From the NCBI RefSeq assembly GCF_030605225.1, contig NZ_JAUWAV010000008.1, forward strand, positions 27,244 to 91,243: 64,000 nt of DNA, written 5' to 3'. This document shows, one piece after another, positions 37,230-46,795 of this stretch. This DNA comes from Geoalkalibacter sp. (GTDB lineage: Bacteria > Desulfobacterota > Desulfuromonadia > Desulfuromonadales > Geoalkalibacteraceae). How positions within the stretch are numbered: position 1 is the first letter of the stretch; every line of letters starts with the position of its first letter. The translations under genes were made by a program, and so were the position numbers. The notes beneath the pieces were generated by a model. The model made no database searches. It was not told the origin of the DNA and saw only the letters and a program-made list of their open reading frames with translations.

Positions 37230-39026
37230 ATGGGCAATCGCGCCGAGCATAGGGGCTTGCATGGGCGGGAGCCGAGCTGGTGGACGCTCGTGCTGCTGGC
37301 GTTGATCTTGCTGGTGGGGGCGGCGCGGGCGCAGGCCCAGCCGTTTTCCTCGGTCAGCGTGCAGGTGCGCGGCGTCGAGGGCGCCGCCCTGGAGAATGTC
37401 GAGGCGGCCTTGGAGCTGCCGCCGGGACTGGTGCGCGACGGGCGGGTCAACGAGCTGTGGCTGCGCCGTTTCGAGCGCGGCATTCCCCAGCGGGTGCGCG
37501 TGGCCCTGGAGCCCTTCGGCTACTATGAACCCCAGATCGAGGTGGAGCGGATTGCCCAGGATCGCCAACGCCTACAACTGCGGGTGGATATCGAGCCCGG
37601 CGAACCGGTGCGTCTCCGGGGACGGCGCCTGCGCCTGGAGGGCGAGGCCCACCGCCGCCTTCACGAGCGCCTCGCCCAGTATCCTCTGGCACCGGGCGAC
37701 ATCCTGCGCCACGACCTGCACGAAAAAGGCAAGGCCGAGCTCAGGAGTCTCGCCGTGGATCTCGGCTATCTGGATGCCGATTTTTCCGTCGCGGTGATCC
37801 GCGTCCATCGCGCCGAGCACCGCGCCGATCTGGAGCTGGTGCTTGATCCCGGGCCGCGCTACAGCTTCGGCGAGGTGCGCATGGAAGGCGCGAGCCGCTA
37901 TCCCGAGCGCTTTTTGCGCCGCCATCTGGCCTTTCGCCAGGGCGAGGTGTTTTCCTTTGAACGGCTCGGCCTGACCCAGCAGAATTTCTTCGATTCGGAC
38001 CGTTTTTCCGGGGTGATGGTGACGCCGCTGCTCGAGGAGGCCGAGGACTACCAGGTGCCCATCCACATCCGTCTCGAACCCTCGGCGCCGCGCCGGCTGC
38101 GCCCGGGTGTCGGCTACGGCACCGACATGGGGGCGCGTTTTTCCCTCACCTATCAGGATGTCAATGTCGCCGATCTGGGCCATGAACTGGGACTCAGCGC
38201 CCTGCTGGCCGAGCGCCAGCAGCAGGCGCGGGTGCATTACATCCTGCCCGGCTATCGCAACGTCGAGACCCTGACCGCCCTGCGAGGCGGCTATCAGCAG
38301 GAAGATCTGCGCACCTACGAGACCCGCTATTACTTCGCTGAAGCCGAGTACATCCTGGGCTTGGGCAAGAACCGTATTGCCGCCGCCTATCTGCGCCTGC
38401 AGCAGGAGGAATCCACCATCGGCGGCGCCGAACTCTCCACGCGTCTGGTGATCCCCGGCGCGCGCTTTTCGCAGATGCGCTTCAACGATCCGGTGCGCCC
38501 GACCCGCGGCTATCATTTTCAGGCCGAGGTGCGCGGCACCGATCCGGTGCTGGGCTCGGAGATCAGCTTGCTGCAATTGCTGGGCAACGTGAATTTTCTC
38601 ATACCCCTGCCGATGAACAGCTTTCTGCAACTGCGCGGTCAGGGCGCGACGACCCGCCAGAGCGATGCCCTGGAGGAAATCCCCGCCTCCTTGCGTTTTT
38701 TCACCGGCGGGGACCGCTCGGTGCGCGGCTATGCCTACCAGACCCTGGGGCCCAAGGATGCCGAGGGGCGGGTGATCGGCGGCAAGCATCTGCTGGTGGG
38801 CAGCGTCGAGTTGGAAAAGCGCTTCAGCGGCAACTGGGCGCTGGCCGCTTTTTACGACCTGGGCAACAGCTTCGACAGTTTTTCGGATTTTCGCCTGGAG
38901 CGCGCCGCGGGCGGCGGCGTGCGCTACTACACGCCCGTCGGGCCGATCAAGGTCGATCTGGCGCGCCAGCTCGAGGTGCCCGACCCCGCTTTTCGTTTGC
39001 ATATCGGAATCGGTCTGGGATGGTGA
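37230..39026 (+). CDS. tamA: TamA-like Omp85-family outer-membrane assembly protein
   Basis: The 598-residue protein has a signal peptide after a short extra N-terminal extension (cleavage after AARAQAQ, about residue 37). POTRA-type repeats follow (about 40-270), with FSFGEVRMEGASRYPERFLRR-type sequence, then an Omp85/Bac_surface_Ag barrel to the C-terminus, containing GGDRSVRGYAYQTLGP (the conserved VRGY motif region) and ending FRLHIGIGLGW. With TamB it forms an envelope-spanning system for outer-membrane protein or lipid transfer. ATG 37230 is preceded by GAGAGG. The end overlaps tamB by seven bases. Confidence 0.92.
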   Translation: MGNRAEHRGLHGREPSWWTLVLLALILLVGAARAQAQPFSSVSVQVRGVEGAALENVEAALELPPGLVRDGRVNELWLRRFERGIPQRVRVALEPFGYYEPQIEVERIAQDRQRLQLRVDIEPGEPVRLRGRRLRLEGEAHRRLHERLAQYPLAPGDILRHDLHEKGKAELRSLAVDLGYLDADFSVAVIRVHRAEHRADLELVLDPGPRYSFGEVRMEGASRYPERFLRRHLAFRQGEVFSFERLGLTQQNFFDSDRFSGVMVTPLLEEAEDYQVPIHIRLEPSAPRRLRPGVGYGTDMGARFSLTYQDVNVADLGHELGLSALLAERQQQARVHYILPGYRNVETLTALRGGYQQEDLRTYETRYYFAEAEYILGLGKNRIAAAYLRLQQEESTIGGAELSTRLVIPGARFSQMRFNDPVRPTRGYHFQAEVRGTDPVLGSEISLLQLLGNVNFLIPLPMNSFLQLRGQGATTRQSDALEEIPASLRFFTGGDRSVRGYAYQTLGPKDAEGRVIGGKHLLVGSVELEKRFSGNWALAAFYDLGNSFDSFSDFRLERAAGGGVRYYTPVGPIKVDLARQLEVPDPAFRLHIGIGLGW

Positions 39027-42000
39027 AGCGCGTTCTGCTCATATCCTGCCTGCTCCTGACGGCGGCGCTGCTCGCGCTGCTGCTGTGGGGCGGCCATTGG
39101 CTGCTGCGCACCCCCGAGGGCCTGCGCTGGCTGCTGACGGCCGTGTCGCGTTGGACGCCGGTGACGGTGAGCGCCGAGCGCATCGACGGCGCCCTCTGGG
39201 GGGAGCTGCGCCTGGGGCGGCTGCAGGTGGTCTGGCCGGGGGGCGAGGCGCTGAGCGATGAAGTGCTGCTGCGCTGGCGGCCCGGCGAGCTTGCGCGACG
39301 GCGCCTGGTGGTGGATGAGCTCGACCTGGGCCGGGTTGAAGTCCGTTGGCAGGCACCGGAACTCGCGCCGCCCGTCGCGCAAGCTCCGGAGGTTTTTGAG
39401 CTGGCCTGGCCGCGGTTGGACCAGGGATTGCCGGGGATCGAGGCCGAGATCGGCGCGCTGCGCGCGGCGCGTCTGGCTCTGGGCCCCTGGGATGCCGAGC
39501 CGCTGGTGCTGTCCGAGATTCACGTTGCTTTGCGCTGGCAAGACGGCGAACTGGCGGCGCGCGACCTCGGCGTGGACAGTGATTTCGGGCGTCTGAGCGG
39601 CGATCTGGGCCTGGGGCTGGTCGTGCCGCGCCTTCAGGCGGCTCTGCGCTGGCAGGGCCCCGAGCCGGTGACGGGGATCGACGGCCTGCGCCTCGCCATG
39701 GATCTGACCCCGGACAACGCCCTGGTGGCGCGGGGGCCCCTGGACATCCAGCTGACGGCGGGGGAACGGCTTCGCTTTGCCGTCGCGGGACGGCTGGAAC
39801 TTGCCGCAACCTCCCTTAACCTTGCCGAACTCTACCTGCGGCGGGCCGACGCACCGGACGAGGTGCGCGGCCGCGCCGAACTCGACTGGCGTGACGGGCC
39901 GCGCTACGAGGCCCAGTTGGAGCTGCGCCAGGTTGATCTGGGGCCTGAAGTCGGCTGGGTCACCGCCTTGTCCGGCACCCTGGAGGCCGCGGGGAATTTC
40001 GTCACCTACGCGGGCCGCCTTGATCTGGCCAATGCCCTGGGTGGTTGGGAAAAAGCGCAACTCAAGGCCGAGGTGGCGGGCGACAACCAGGGTCTGCGTC
40101 TGAGCGACATTCAGGCGCGGTGGCTGGGAGGAACCCTGGCGGGCCAGGTGGACATGGCCTGGCCGGCGGGTTTTTCCCTCGAGGCGAAACTTGCCGGGCG
40201 GCGGCTTGATCCCTCGGTGATTGCCGGCGCTCCGGCGGGGCGGCTCAACCTCGATGTGGAGGGCGGTTTGCAGGTCGCGGCGGAAGGCGGTTTGCGCGCC
40301 GGCGCCAAGGGGCGGTTTCTCGACAGCACCCTGCTGGAGCGGCCTTTCTCCGGAGAATTTGCCGCCGACTGGGCGCAGGACGATCTGATCGTGCACGCTC
40401 TGGAGCTTCAGGGGGAGGGGCTGCACCTTGAGGCGGCGGGGCGGCTTCGTGAAAAACTCAATGTCGCCCTGGCCGTTGAGGATTTTGCCCAGTTGCTGCC
40501 CGAACTCGAAGGCAGCGCCCGCGCCGAGGGCTGGCTGGCGCTGCGCGATGGTCGGGTCGGCGGCGAACTTCAGGCGCAGGGCGCGGGTCTACGGGTCGCG
40601 GATCTGCGCCTGGAACGCTGGCAGTTGAGCGCCGAACTTCCCGATCCCCAGGCGCCGGGGCTCCTTCGTGCCCGGCTCGACGAGTTGCGCCACGGCGATC
40701 TGCGTCTGCGTTCGGTGGAGGCCGAGGCGGCGGGCTTGATCGAGGAGCATCGCCTGGATCTGGCCCTGGCCTGGGGCGCCGGGCGGGTCCGCACCCGTGC
40801 CCAGGGAGGCTGGCGGGATGAGGCCTGGCGCGGGGTGATCGAAGCTCTGGACGGCGAGGATCGGGATCTGGGCGGCTGGCGCATGCCGCGGCCCGCGACC
40901 CTGGTGGCCGGGAGGGGCGAGGTGGAGATCGCCGATCTGCTCATCGTGGCGGACGGCGGCGGTGAACTGAGTCTGGATGCCGCCTTGACACCCGAGCCCC
41001 TGAGCGGCTTTGCCGAGGCCTCCTGGCGAAGTTTCAACCTCGAGCATTTCAATTACTGGCTGAGCGGCATGCAGCTGGGCGGCGAAACCGCCGGCGACAT
41101 GGAGCTGCGCCTGCATTCCGCGGAGCGCCTCGATCTGTTCGGCGAGCTGTCCCTCTCCGGCATGCTCGCCACCGAGGGCGGCATTGTCGAGCTGGAGCAG
41201 GGGGGAGTGAAGGTCGCTTGGGACGGAACCGGCCTCGATCTTTCAGGCCGCGCGTCCTTCGCGGATTTCGGGGCACTGCGCTGGAGCCTTGCCTCGCCGC
41301 AGCCCGGCGCGCCGGTCGCGCCGGAAACGGGGCGGCTGGAAGCCGCCTGGGAGGGCATGGAACTGGCGGTCCTCGCCGAGCATCTGCCCCTGCCCCTGGA
41401 AATGCACGGGCGGCTCAACGGTGAGTTGGCCGGTACCTGGGCGTCGGAAATGACCCTGGATCTGGGCGGCGGCCTGCGCGTGAACCAGGGGGGACTGCGC
41501 TGGCACGGCGAAGACGGAGAAATCAGCGCCGAACTGCGCGCCGCCGAGCTGCGCTGGAATTGGCAAGGCGAACACCTCGCCGGTCAGGTGGATGTGCAAT
41601 TGGCCGATTACGGCGAGGCGCGCGGCGATTTCCGTCTGCCCCTGCCCGCGCGCTTGCCCACCGCTTTCGACGATGAAGCGCCCCTGCGCGCCAATCTCGC
41701 CTTGCAGGTGCGTGAACGGGGGCTGCTGGCGACTTTCCTGCCGGGCCTGGCCGATGAAACCGCCGGAGATCTCAACGCCAATCTGAGTATCGCCGGCAGC
41801 GCGCGGTCGCCCGAGTTCGGCGGCGATTTTTCCCTGACCGGCGCCGGGGCTCTGTTGCCCGCCACCGGCACCAGCCTGCGTGACCTGGAGGTGCGCGGCG
41901 AACTTGGCGCCCAGCAGCTGCGCATCACCTCTTTCGGCGTGACATCCGGCCCCGGCAAGCTCGAAGGTCGCGGGCAGGTGGATTTCCGCAACTGGGAATT

Positions 42001-42955
42001 TGCTTCCTTCCAGTTTCAAATCGACGGCCGCGATTTTCAGGTGGCGGACTTGCCCGAGGTGGAAATCCGCGTCAGTCCGGCACTGCGCCTGGAAGGCGCG
42101 CCGGGTCGCCTGAGCGTCGGCGGCGAGGTGCGCGTGCCGCTCTTCGTGGTCACCGGCTGGCAGGCGCGCACTCCCGTGCAGCGCAGCCCCGATGTGATCA
42201 TCGTCGACGGCGAGGGGCCGGAACCCGAGCGCGAACTGCCCTTTGCCCTGGCGCTCAATCTGCGCCTGCTGCTCGGCGAGAGCGTCATCATCAAGCTGCA
42301 CGGTCTCGATGCGCGCCTCGGCGGTGATCTCACCCTGCTCACCAACGAGCGCAACGCCGTCATCGGCCGGGGCGAGATCCGCGTCGAACAGGGCCATTAT
42401 TCCTCCTACGGCATTCGTCTGCCCATCACCCGCGGGCGGCTGTTCTTTCCCGGCGGCCCGGTGGAGCGGCCGACCCTCGATATTCTGGCCATGCGCACCG
42501 TGGGCGAGGTCAAGGCCGGGGTGCAGGTCAGCGGCACGCCGCAGGTCCCGGTGGTCAAGCTCTATTCCGAACCGGGCATGCCTGACACCGATGTGCTCGC
42601 CTACATCGTGCTCGGGCGGCCCCTGGGCGGCGGGCAGGGGCAGACCGATGCGCTGATGCTGGCGGCCGGAGCGCTGCTCTCCCAGGGCGAATCGGCGGCC
42701 CTGCAGGACCGGCTGCGGCGGCGCCTGGGCATCGATGTCTTCGAGGTGCAGGCGGGGGATGGCGATGTGGCCGGCTCCATGGTGACCATCGGTAAATATC
42801 TCACGCCCGATCTCTACATCAGCTTCGGCCAATCCCTGTTCGGCGAGGGCAACGTGGCACGCATGCGCTACAGTCTGACGCAGCGCTGGCAGATCGAGTC
42901 CCAGCTCGGTGAGGTCAGCGGCGCCGACCTCTTTTACCGTCTGGAATTTCGCTGA
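39020..42955 (+). CDS. tamB: TamB-like translocation/assembly module protein (AsmA-like, DUF490)
   Basis: The 1311-residue protein starts with an N-terminal anchor helix (about 3-25) facing the periplasm, followed by a very long repetitive beta-rich region of the AsmA/TamB bridge type. The C-terminal DUF490 domain (about 980-1311) has GRGEIRVEQGHYSSYGIRLPI, TPQVPVVKLYSEPGMPDTDVLAYIVLG (quoted in part) and a final YSLTQRWQIESQLGEVSGADLFY-type barrel-interacting tail. Family role: a hydrophobic-groove bridge from inner to outer membrane, partner of TamA. It overlaps tamA, so the two are co-translated. Its last 22 bases overlap the end of the convergent transglutaminase gene. Confidence 0.92.
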   Translation: MVKRVLLISCLLLTAALLALLLWGGHWLLRTPEGLRWLLTAVSRWTPVTVSAERIDGALWGELRLGRLQVVWPGGEALSDEVLLRWRPGELARRRLVVDELDLGRVEVRWQAPELAPPVAQAPEVFELAWPRLDQGLPGIEAEIGALRAARLALGPWDAEPLVLSEIHVALRWQDGELAARDLGVDSDFGRLSGDLGLGLVVPRLQAALRWQGPEPVTGIDGLRLAMDLTPDNALVARGPLDIQLTAGERLRFAVAGRLELAATSLNLAELYLRRADAPDEVRGRAELDWRDGPRYEAQLELRQVDLGPEVGWVTALSGTLEAAGNFVTYAGRLDLANALGGWEKAQLKAEVAGDNQGLRLSDIQARWLGGTLAGQVDMAWPAGFSLEAKLAGRRLDPSVIAGAPAGRLNLDVEGGLQVAAEGGLRAGAKGRFLDSTLLERPFSGEFAADWAQDDLIVHALELQGEGLHLEAAGRLREKLNVALAVEDFAQLLPELEGSARAEGWLALRDGRVGGELQAQGAGLRVADLRLERWQLSAELPDPQAPGLLRARLDELRHGDLRLRSVEAEAAGLIEEHRLDLALAWGAGRVRTRAQGGWRDEAWRGVIEALDGEDRDLGGWRMPRPATLVAGRGEVEIADLLIVADGGGELSLDAALTPEPLSGFAEASWRSFNLEHFNYWLSGMQLGGETAGDMELRLHSAERLDLFGELSLSGMLATEGGIVELEQGGVKVAWDGTGLDLSGRASFADFGALRWSLASPQPGAPVAPETGRLEAAWEGMELAVLAEHLPLPLEMHGRLNGELAGTWASEMTLDLGGGLRVNQGGLRWHGEDGEISAELRAAELRWNWQGEHLAGQVDVQLADYGEARGDFRLPLPARLPTAFDDEAPLRANLALQVRERGLLATFLPGLADETAGDLNANLSIAGSARSPEFGGDFSLTGAGALLPATGTSLRDLEVRGELGAQQLRITSFGVTSGPGKLEGRGQVDFRNWEFASFQFQIDGRDFQVADLPEVEIRVSPALRLEGAPGRLSVGGEVRVPLFVVTGWQARTPVQRSPDVIIVDGEGPEPERELPFALALNLRLLLGESVIIKLHGLDARLGGDLTLLTNERNAVIGRGEIRVEQGHYSSYGIRLPITRGRLFFPGGPVERPTLDILAMRTVGEVKAGVQVSGTPQVPVVKLYSEPGMPDTDVLAYIVLGRPLGGGQGQTDALMLAAGALLSQGESAALQDRLRRRLGIDVFEVQAGDGDVAGSMVTIGKYLTPDLYISFGQSLFGEGNVARMRYSLTQRWQIESQLGEVSGADLFYRLEFR

Positions 42956-44862
42956 TTCGTCCGCATCTGCTCGAGCAGGGCGCGCAGTTGGCGTTTGCGG
43001 GCGCCGTCGAGGGGCTGATCGCCGTAGAGGTATTCGCCGTAGAGTTGCGCGAAACGCCGTGCGGCGGGATCGTCGAGCCGCGCCGCCAGGTCGAAGAGAC
43101 CAAGCTCGGGCGGAATGCGGCGCAGCCTGAGGCGTCGCCGCGCGAGCCGCAAAAACCCGCGCAGATAAGGATCGGCGCCGCGTCGCGCAAAGCGCTTGCG
43201 CCACGGCAGAGCAGCGCCCGCCGCGACCAGCAGGAGAAGCGCCCAGACGGCGCTTCCCGGGCGCTCGAAGCGAAAATCGCGCAGAACGCGGCGCGCCTCG
43301 CGCAGGGCGCGCGTCTGGCGCTCCAGATCGAAGTTGAGCAGGCTCACCGCCCAGAAATGCTCCAGGGCATCGCCCGCCAGCCGCAGGCCGTGGCGCCAGC
43401 CGCCCGTCGCGCCGGGCCGCAGGGCCGTCGCGTGATTGATCGCATAGACGGAAGGGTCGATGCGTTCCCACCCCCGCTCCTCGCGCCATACCTCCACCCA
43501 GGCATGGGCCCGGCGTTCACCCACCAGATAATAGCCGCCCAGGGGATTGTAGTCTCCGCCGTAATAGCCGCCCACCAGCCGTGCCGGGATGCCGCCCAGA
43601 CGCAACAGAACCGCGAATCCCGAGGCGAAGAACTCGCAATGCCCGGAGCGCTCCTCCACGAGAAAGCGGCGCAGGGAGTCCTCGCCCGTCGGCAGATCGC
43701 TGGTGGTGTAGCGAAAGCCGCCCTCGGCGAAAAAGGCGCGCAGCCTGGCCAGGCGCTCCTCGGCATCGGTCGCCTCGCCGTAGATTTGGGCGGCCAGCCG
43801 CCGCAGATCCTCGGGAAGAGCGGGCGGCAGTTGCAGATAAAAGTCGCGATTCGGCCCGGTCGCGCCCGCCTGTAGAGTGGCGCCCGGCAGAGAGATGGCC
43901 TCATAGCTGATGCGCTGGCCGGCGCGCTGGCGGCCGGTGAACACCCGGTCGGCGCTCACCTGAGTGACCACCCCCTGGACCAATAGCGGTGCGTCCAGGG
44001 CAAAGATCACCTGATGGGCGCCGGGTTCGGGAAACACGCGCTGCGTCAGGCGCCGTTCCGTTCTCGAAACGGGCTGCTCCGCCGGGACATGCGGCGGCGT
44101 CTGGCGAAACCAGCTCTGGCCGTCGAACTGGTTGAGCACCGTGCCGCGCCAGTAGAGATCCTCGGGGGCCAGTTCCACGGTCTCCACGCGCAATGCCGTG
44201 GCATTGCCGCCGTGGATCGCAGCTGCGGCTCCCGGCTGCACCCGCTCGGTGTAGCCGACCTGAGCCTGGTCCTGCTGATTGAGCACATCCCAGAGGGGCA
44301 CCTGGGTGCGCGGCAGGATGAAAAACAACAGAGCCGCCAGGGGCAGAGCCAGGGCGGGCATGAGCAGCCCCGTGCCGAGCAGGGCGCGCAATTCAGAACG
44401 GCGCAGGCGCAGTTGCGGAACCTCGCGCAGGACGGTCAGCAGAACCAGGGACAGGGCCACGGCGAAAAACAGCAGCACCAGAAACAGGGCAAAGCGCGGC
44501 GAAAGATCAAACAGGGTGGAGGCGGCCAGGGCGAGAACCGCCAGGGCATAGATCTGCAGCCGCTGGCGCGGGCTGCGCGTCGTGAGCAGGCGCAGGCCGA
44601 GGAGCAGCACCAGAATGTCGGCCGCCGGCTGCAGATGGGTGCGGCTGAGCTGGGGCACATAGACGAGAAAAACCGCCAGCGCCGCAAGGTTGAGCGCCCA
44701 GGCGGGCGGCGCCGGGCGCGAAAATTTGCCGGCCGCCAGGGCCAGTCCCAGCAGCAATGGAAAAAGCAGCAGCGCCGGGCCGCCCAGGTGCGGCGCCAGG
44801 GCCAGATAGCCGCACAGGGCGATGGCGGCGCCGAGCCAATGGACGAGAGATTCAAGGCGCAT
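42934..44862 (-). CDS. TgpA-like membrane transglutaminase/protease
   Basis: The 642-residue protein has about six N-terminal helices (1-200), a periplasmic part with a transglutaminase-like core (about 375-490), a further helix (about 545-565) and a cytoplasmic C-terminus. The catalytic triad is visible: Cys in RSGHCEFFAS, His in RRAHAWVEVW and Asp in RIDPSVYA. It belongs to the group typically encoded with MoxR and DUF58 genes, as here. The start at 44862 overlaps the DUF58 stop by 11 bases; a longer in-frame start at 45033 would lie inside that gene. Its biological substrate is unknown. Confidence 0.88.
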   Translation of the reverse strand: MRLESLVHWLGAAIALCGYLALAPHLGGPALLLFPLLLGLALAAGKFSRPAPPAWALNLAALAVFLVYVPQLSRTHLQPAADILVLLLGLRLLTTRSPRQRLQIYALAVLALAASTLFDLSPRFALFLVLLFFAVALSLVLLTVLREVPQLRLRRSELRALLGTGLLMPALALPLAALLFFILPRTQVPLWDVLNQQDQAQVGYTERVQPGAAAAIHGGNATALRVETVELAPEDLYWRGTVLNQFDGQSWFRQTPPHVPAEQPVSRTERRLTQRVFPEPGAHQVIFALDAPLLVQGVVTQVSADRVFTGRQRAGQRISYEAISLPGATLQAGATGPNRDFYLQLPPALPEDLRRLAAQIYGEATDAEERLARLRAFFAEGGFRYTTSDLPTGEDSLRRFLVEERSGHCEFFASGFAVLLRLGGIPARLVGGYYGGDYNPLGGYYLVGERRAHAWVEVWREERGWERIDPSVYAINHATALRPGATGGWRHGLRLAGDALEHFWAVSLLNFDLERQTRALREARRVLRDFRFERPGSAVWALLLLVAAGAALPWRKRFARRGADPYLRGFLRLARRRLRLRRIPPELGLFDLAARLDDPAARRFAQLYGEYLYGDQPLDGARKRQLRALLEQMRTNQRNSRR

Positions 44863-45718
44863 CGAAGAGAGCCAATTCGCGCAGCAGGCGCAGGCGGTGG
44901 CCGCGACCGCGGGCCGGGGCCAGGCGGCGTTCGCCGAGCTGCAGGCCGACGGGCCGGCCGCTGCGCCAAAAAAGGTGAAGGAGGTAGGTCGCCTGCGCGA
45001 GCCTTTCCTCCAGATTCGCGCCGGGACACTCATCGAGGCGGATCCACAGGGGCCGCGCCCGATTCGCGGCCAGTTGCTTGACCTTGAGGGCGTCCTGGCG
45101 GGCGCTCTGTTTCCAGTGAATCAGCTTGAGGGGTTCTCCGCCGCGATAGTCGTTCAGTGCCAGCAAATCGCCTTCCAGGCCGCGTCGCTCGATGCTGGTC
45201 TCGCCCGCCGGGCGCCCGGCGCCACACGATGCGGGCAGGGGGCAGGGCAGGGGGCGGGGCAGCACGATGATTTCCCGCGCCACAGGCAGCCGGGCGCTGC
45301 GCTCGAAAAAACCCACGGGAAAGGGCGAGCTCAGGGTGAGGTCGTCGAGGTGCAGGCGGCCGCGCCGGGCAAAGCTCAAGGGCAGGGGCTGCTCGTCCGT
45401 GGCGCCGGGGGCGATGAGGGTAAAGTGCGCCCGCTGCCCGTCTCGGCGCACGCTCATGAGCACAAGAGGCAGGCGCCGCCGCCCATTGGTCAGGCGCAGG
45501 GCGGCCGTCGTCGGCACGCCGGCATAGATCTCCTCGGGCAGGCTGAGGCGCAGGGCGAGGCGGCGCAGGTTGGCGTGGCCGAGGAGCCCGGAAACAATCA
45601 GCAGGGCGAGCAGGGCCGCCACCATCAGGTAGAGCAGATTGTTGCCGGTGTTGACCGCGGCCAGGCCCAGCACCAGGGTCAGGGCGATGTAGAGGCCGCC
45701 GGCACGGGTGATTTTCAG
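44852..45718 (-). CDS. DUF58 (von Willebrand-like) protein, probably starting at a CTG codon
   Basis: The DUF58 family protein has two N-terminal helices and a beta-rich domain with RRDGQRAHFTLIAPGATDEQ and the motif GREYREGDDR-like region (here GLEGDLLALNDYRGGEPLKLI, in part, followed by HWKQSARQD), typical of the family. The first conventional start is GTG 45673 (273 residues), but it cuts off family sequence: the frame continues upstream as LKITRAGGLYIALTL, the usual N-terminus. The upstream frame has no ATG, GTG or TTG. A CTG at 45718-45716 forms a CTGA overlap with the MoxR stop and gives 288 residues. It acts with MoxR and TgpA-like proteins. Confidence 0.8.
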   Translation of the reverse strand: MKITRAGGLYIALTLVLGLAAVNTGNNLLYLMVAALLALLIVSGLLGHANLRRLALRLSLPEEIYAGVPTTAALRLTNGRRRLPLVLMSVRRDGQRAHFTLIAPGATDEQPLPLSFARRGRLHLDDLTLSSPFPVGFFERSARLPVAREIIVLPRPLPCPLPASCGAGRPAGETSIERRGLEGDLLALNDYRGGEPLKLIHWKQSARQDALKVKQLAANRARPLWIRLDECPGANLEERLAQATYLLHLFWRSGRPVGLQLGERRLAPARGRGHRLRLLRELALFDAP

Positions 45719-46653
45719 TCCCGTGGTACGGGCAGTTCCTTGAGCAGCAAACGTAACACGTCCTCCTTTCGCCGGTTTTCGTGCTCGGGCCGCAGGATCA
45801 GGCGGTGGGCGAGGGCCGCCACGGCCACCTGCCGGACATCCTCGGGGGCGACAAAGGCGCGCCCTTCGAGATAGGCGGCGGCACGGGCGGTGTCGGCGAG
45901 GGTGATGGCCCCGCGGGTGGAGACGCCGGCCAGAATCGCCGGATGGGTGCGGCTGGCTTCGGCCAGGGCATGGATATACTCAGCCACTTTCTCGCCCAGG
46001 TGCACCTCGCGCAGGGCGCCGCGGGCGGCGAGGATCTGGGACTGGCTGAGCAGCGGTTTGATCTGCCCGATCTGCTCGCGCACGCTGCCGCCGCGGATGA
46101 TGGCCTTTTCCACCGCCGCCGGCGGATAACCGATGCCCGTGCACAGGCTGAAGCGATCGAGTTGGGATTCGGGCAGGGCAAAGGTGCCGATCTGCTCCAC
46201 CGGATTCTGCGTGGCGATGACCAGAAAGGGCTCGGGCAGGGAATGGGTCACGCCCTCGATGGTGACGCGGCGCTCCTCCATGGCTTCGAGCAACGCGCTC
46301 TGAGTCTTGGGCATGGCGCGGCTGATCTCATCGACCAGCACCAGGTTGTGGAAGATGGGGCCGGGCAGAAACTCGAAGCGCTGGTCCTCGCGCCGGTAGA
46401 TGGAAAGCCCGGTGATGTCGCTGGGCAGCAGGTCGCTGGTGCACTGGATGCGGCCGAAGGACAGGCCCAGCACCCGCGCCAGAGCCAGGGCCAGGGTGGT
46501 TTTTCCCAAGCCGGGGATGTCTTCCAGCAGGATATGTCCGCCGGAGAGCAGAGCGATGATCGCCAGGCGCACCGCGCGCACCTTGCCTTGCAGGTGGCGG
46601 TTGGCGAGGGTATCGATGACCTCCAGGATGTGCTCGCGCTCAGCCAGTGCCAT
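45715..46653 (-). CDS. MoxR-family AAA+ ATPase
   Basis: A 312-residue AAA+ ATPase of the MoxR type. Walker A is EDIPGLGKTT (about residues 37-46), Walker B is LVLVDEISRA, sensor 1 is IATQNP, and a lid domain follows. MoxR proteins act as chaperone-like ATPases, typically with DUF58/VWA partners, as in this three-gene operon (MoxR, DUF58, TgpA-like). ATG 46653 has AAAGGTC just upstream. An upstream in-frame start at 46914 would lie inside folK on the other strand and is rejected. The operon is divergent from folK. Confidence 0.92.
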   Translation of the reverse strand: MALAEREHILEVIDTLANRHLQGKVRAVRLAIIALLSGGHILLEDIPGLGKTTLALALARVLGLSFGRIQCTSDLLPSDITGLSIYRREDQRFEFLPGPIFHNLVLVDEISRAMPKTQSALLEAMEERRVTIEGVTHSLPEPFLVIATQNPVEQIGTFALPESQLDRFSLCTGIGYPPAAVEKAIIRGGSVREQIGQIKPLLSQSQILAARGALREVHLGEKVAEYIHALAEASRTHPAILAGVSTRGAITLADTARAAAYLEGRAFVAPEDVRQVAVAALAHRLILRPEHENRRKEDVLRLLLKELPVPRD

Positions 46654-46734
46654 GATGTTGACCTTTGTCGTCGGGGTTTTCCGGGGGCAAGCAAAATCGG
46701 GGCCAGGGGATTGACCGCGCCGCCGGCGGAAAGA

Positions 46735-46764
46735 TTGACTCGTTTTTGTCAATTGTGCTTTAAT
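46735..46764 (+). promoter_or_regulatory. Promoter of folK
   Basis: TTGACT (46735-46740), an 18-base spacer and TTTAAT (46759-46764) lie in an AT-rich stretch 32 bases before the folK ATG. This is in the divergent region with the moxR operon. Confidence 0.5.
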
Positions 46765-46795
46765 TTTCTCGTTTTTCTTCCGGGATTTCAAACTT

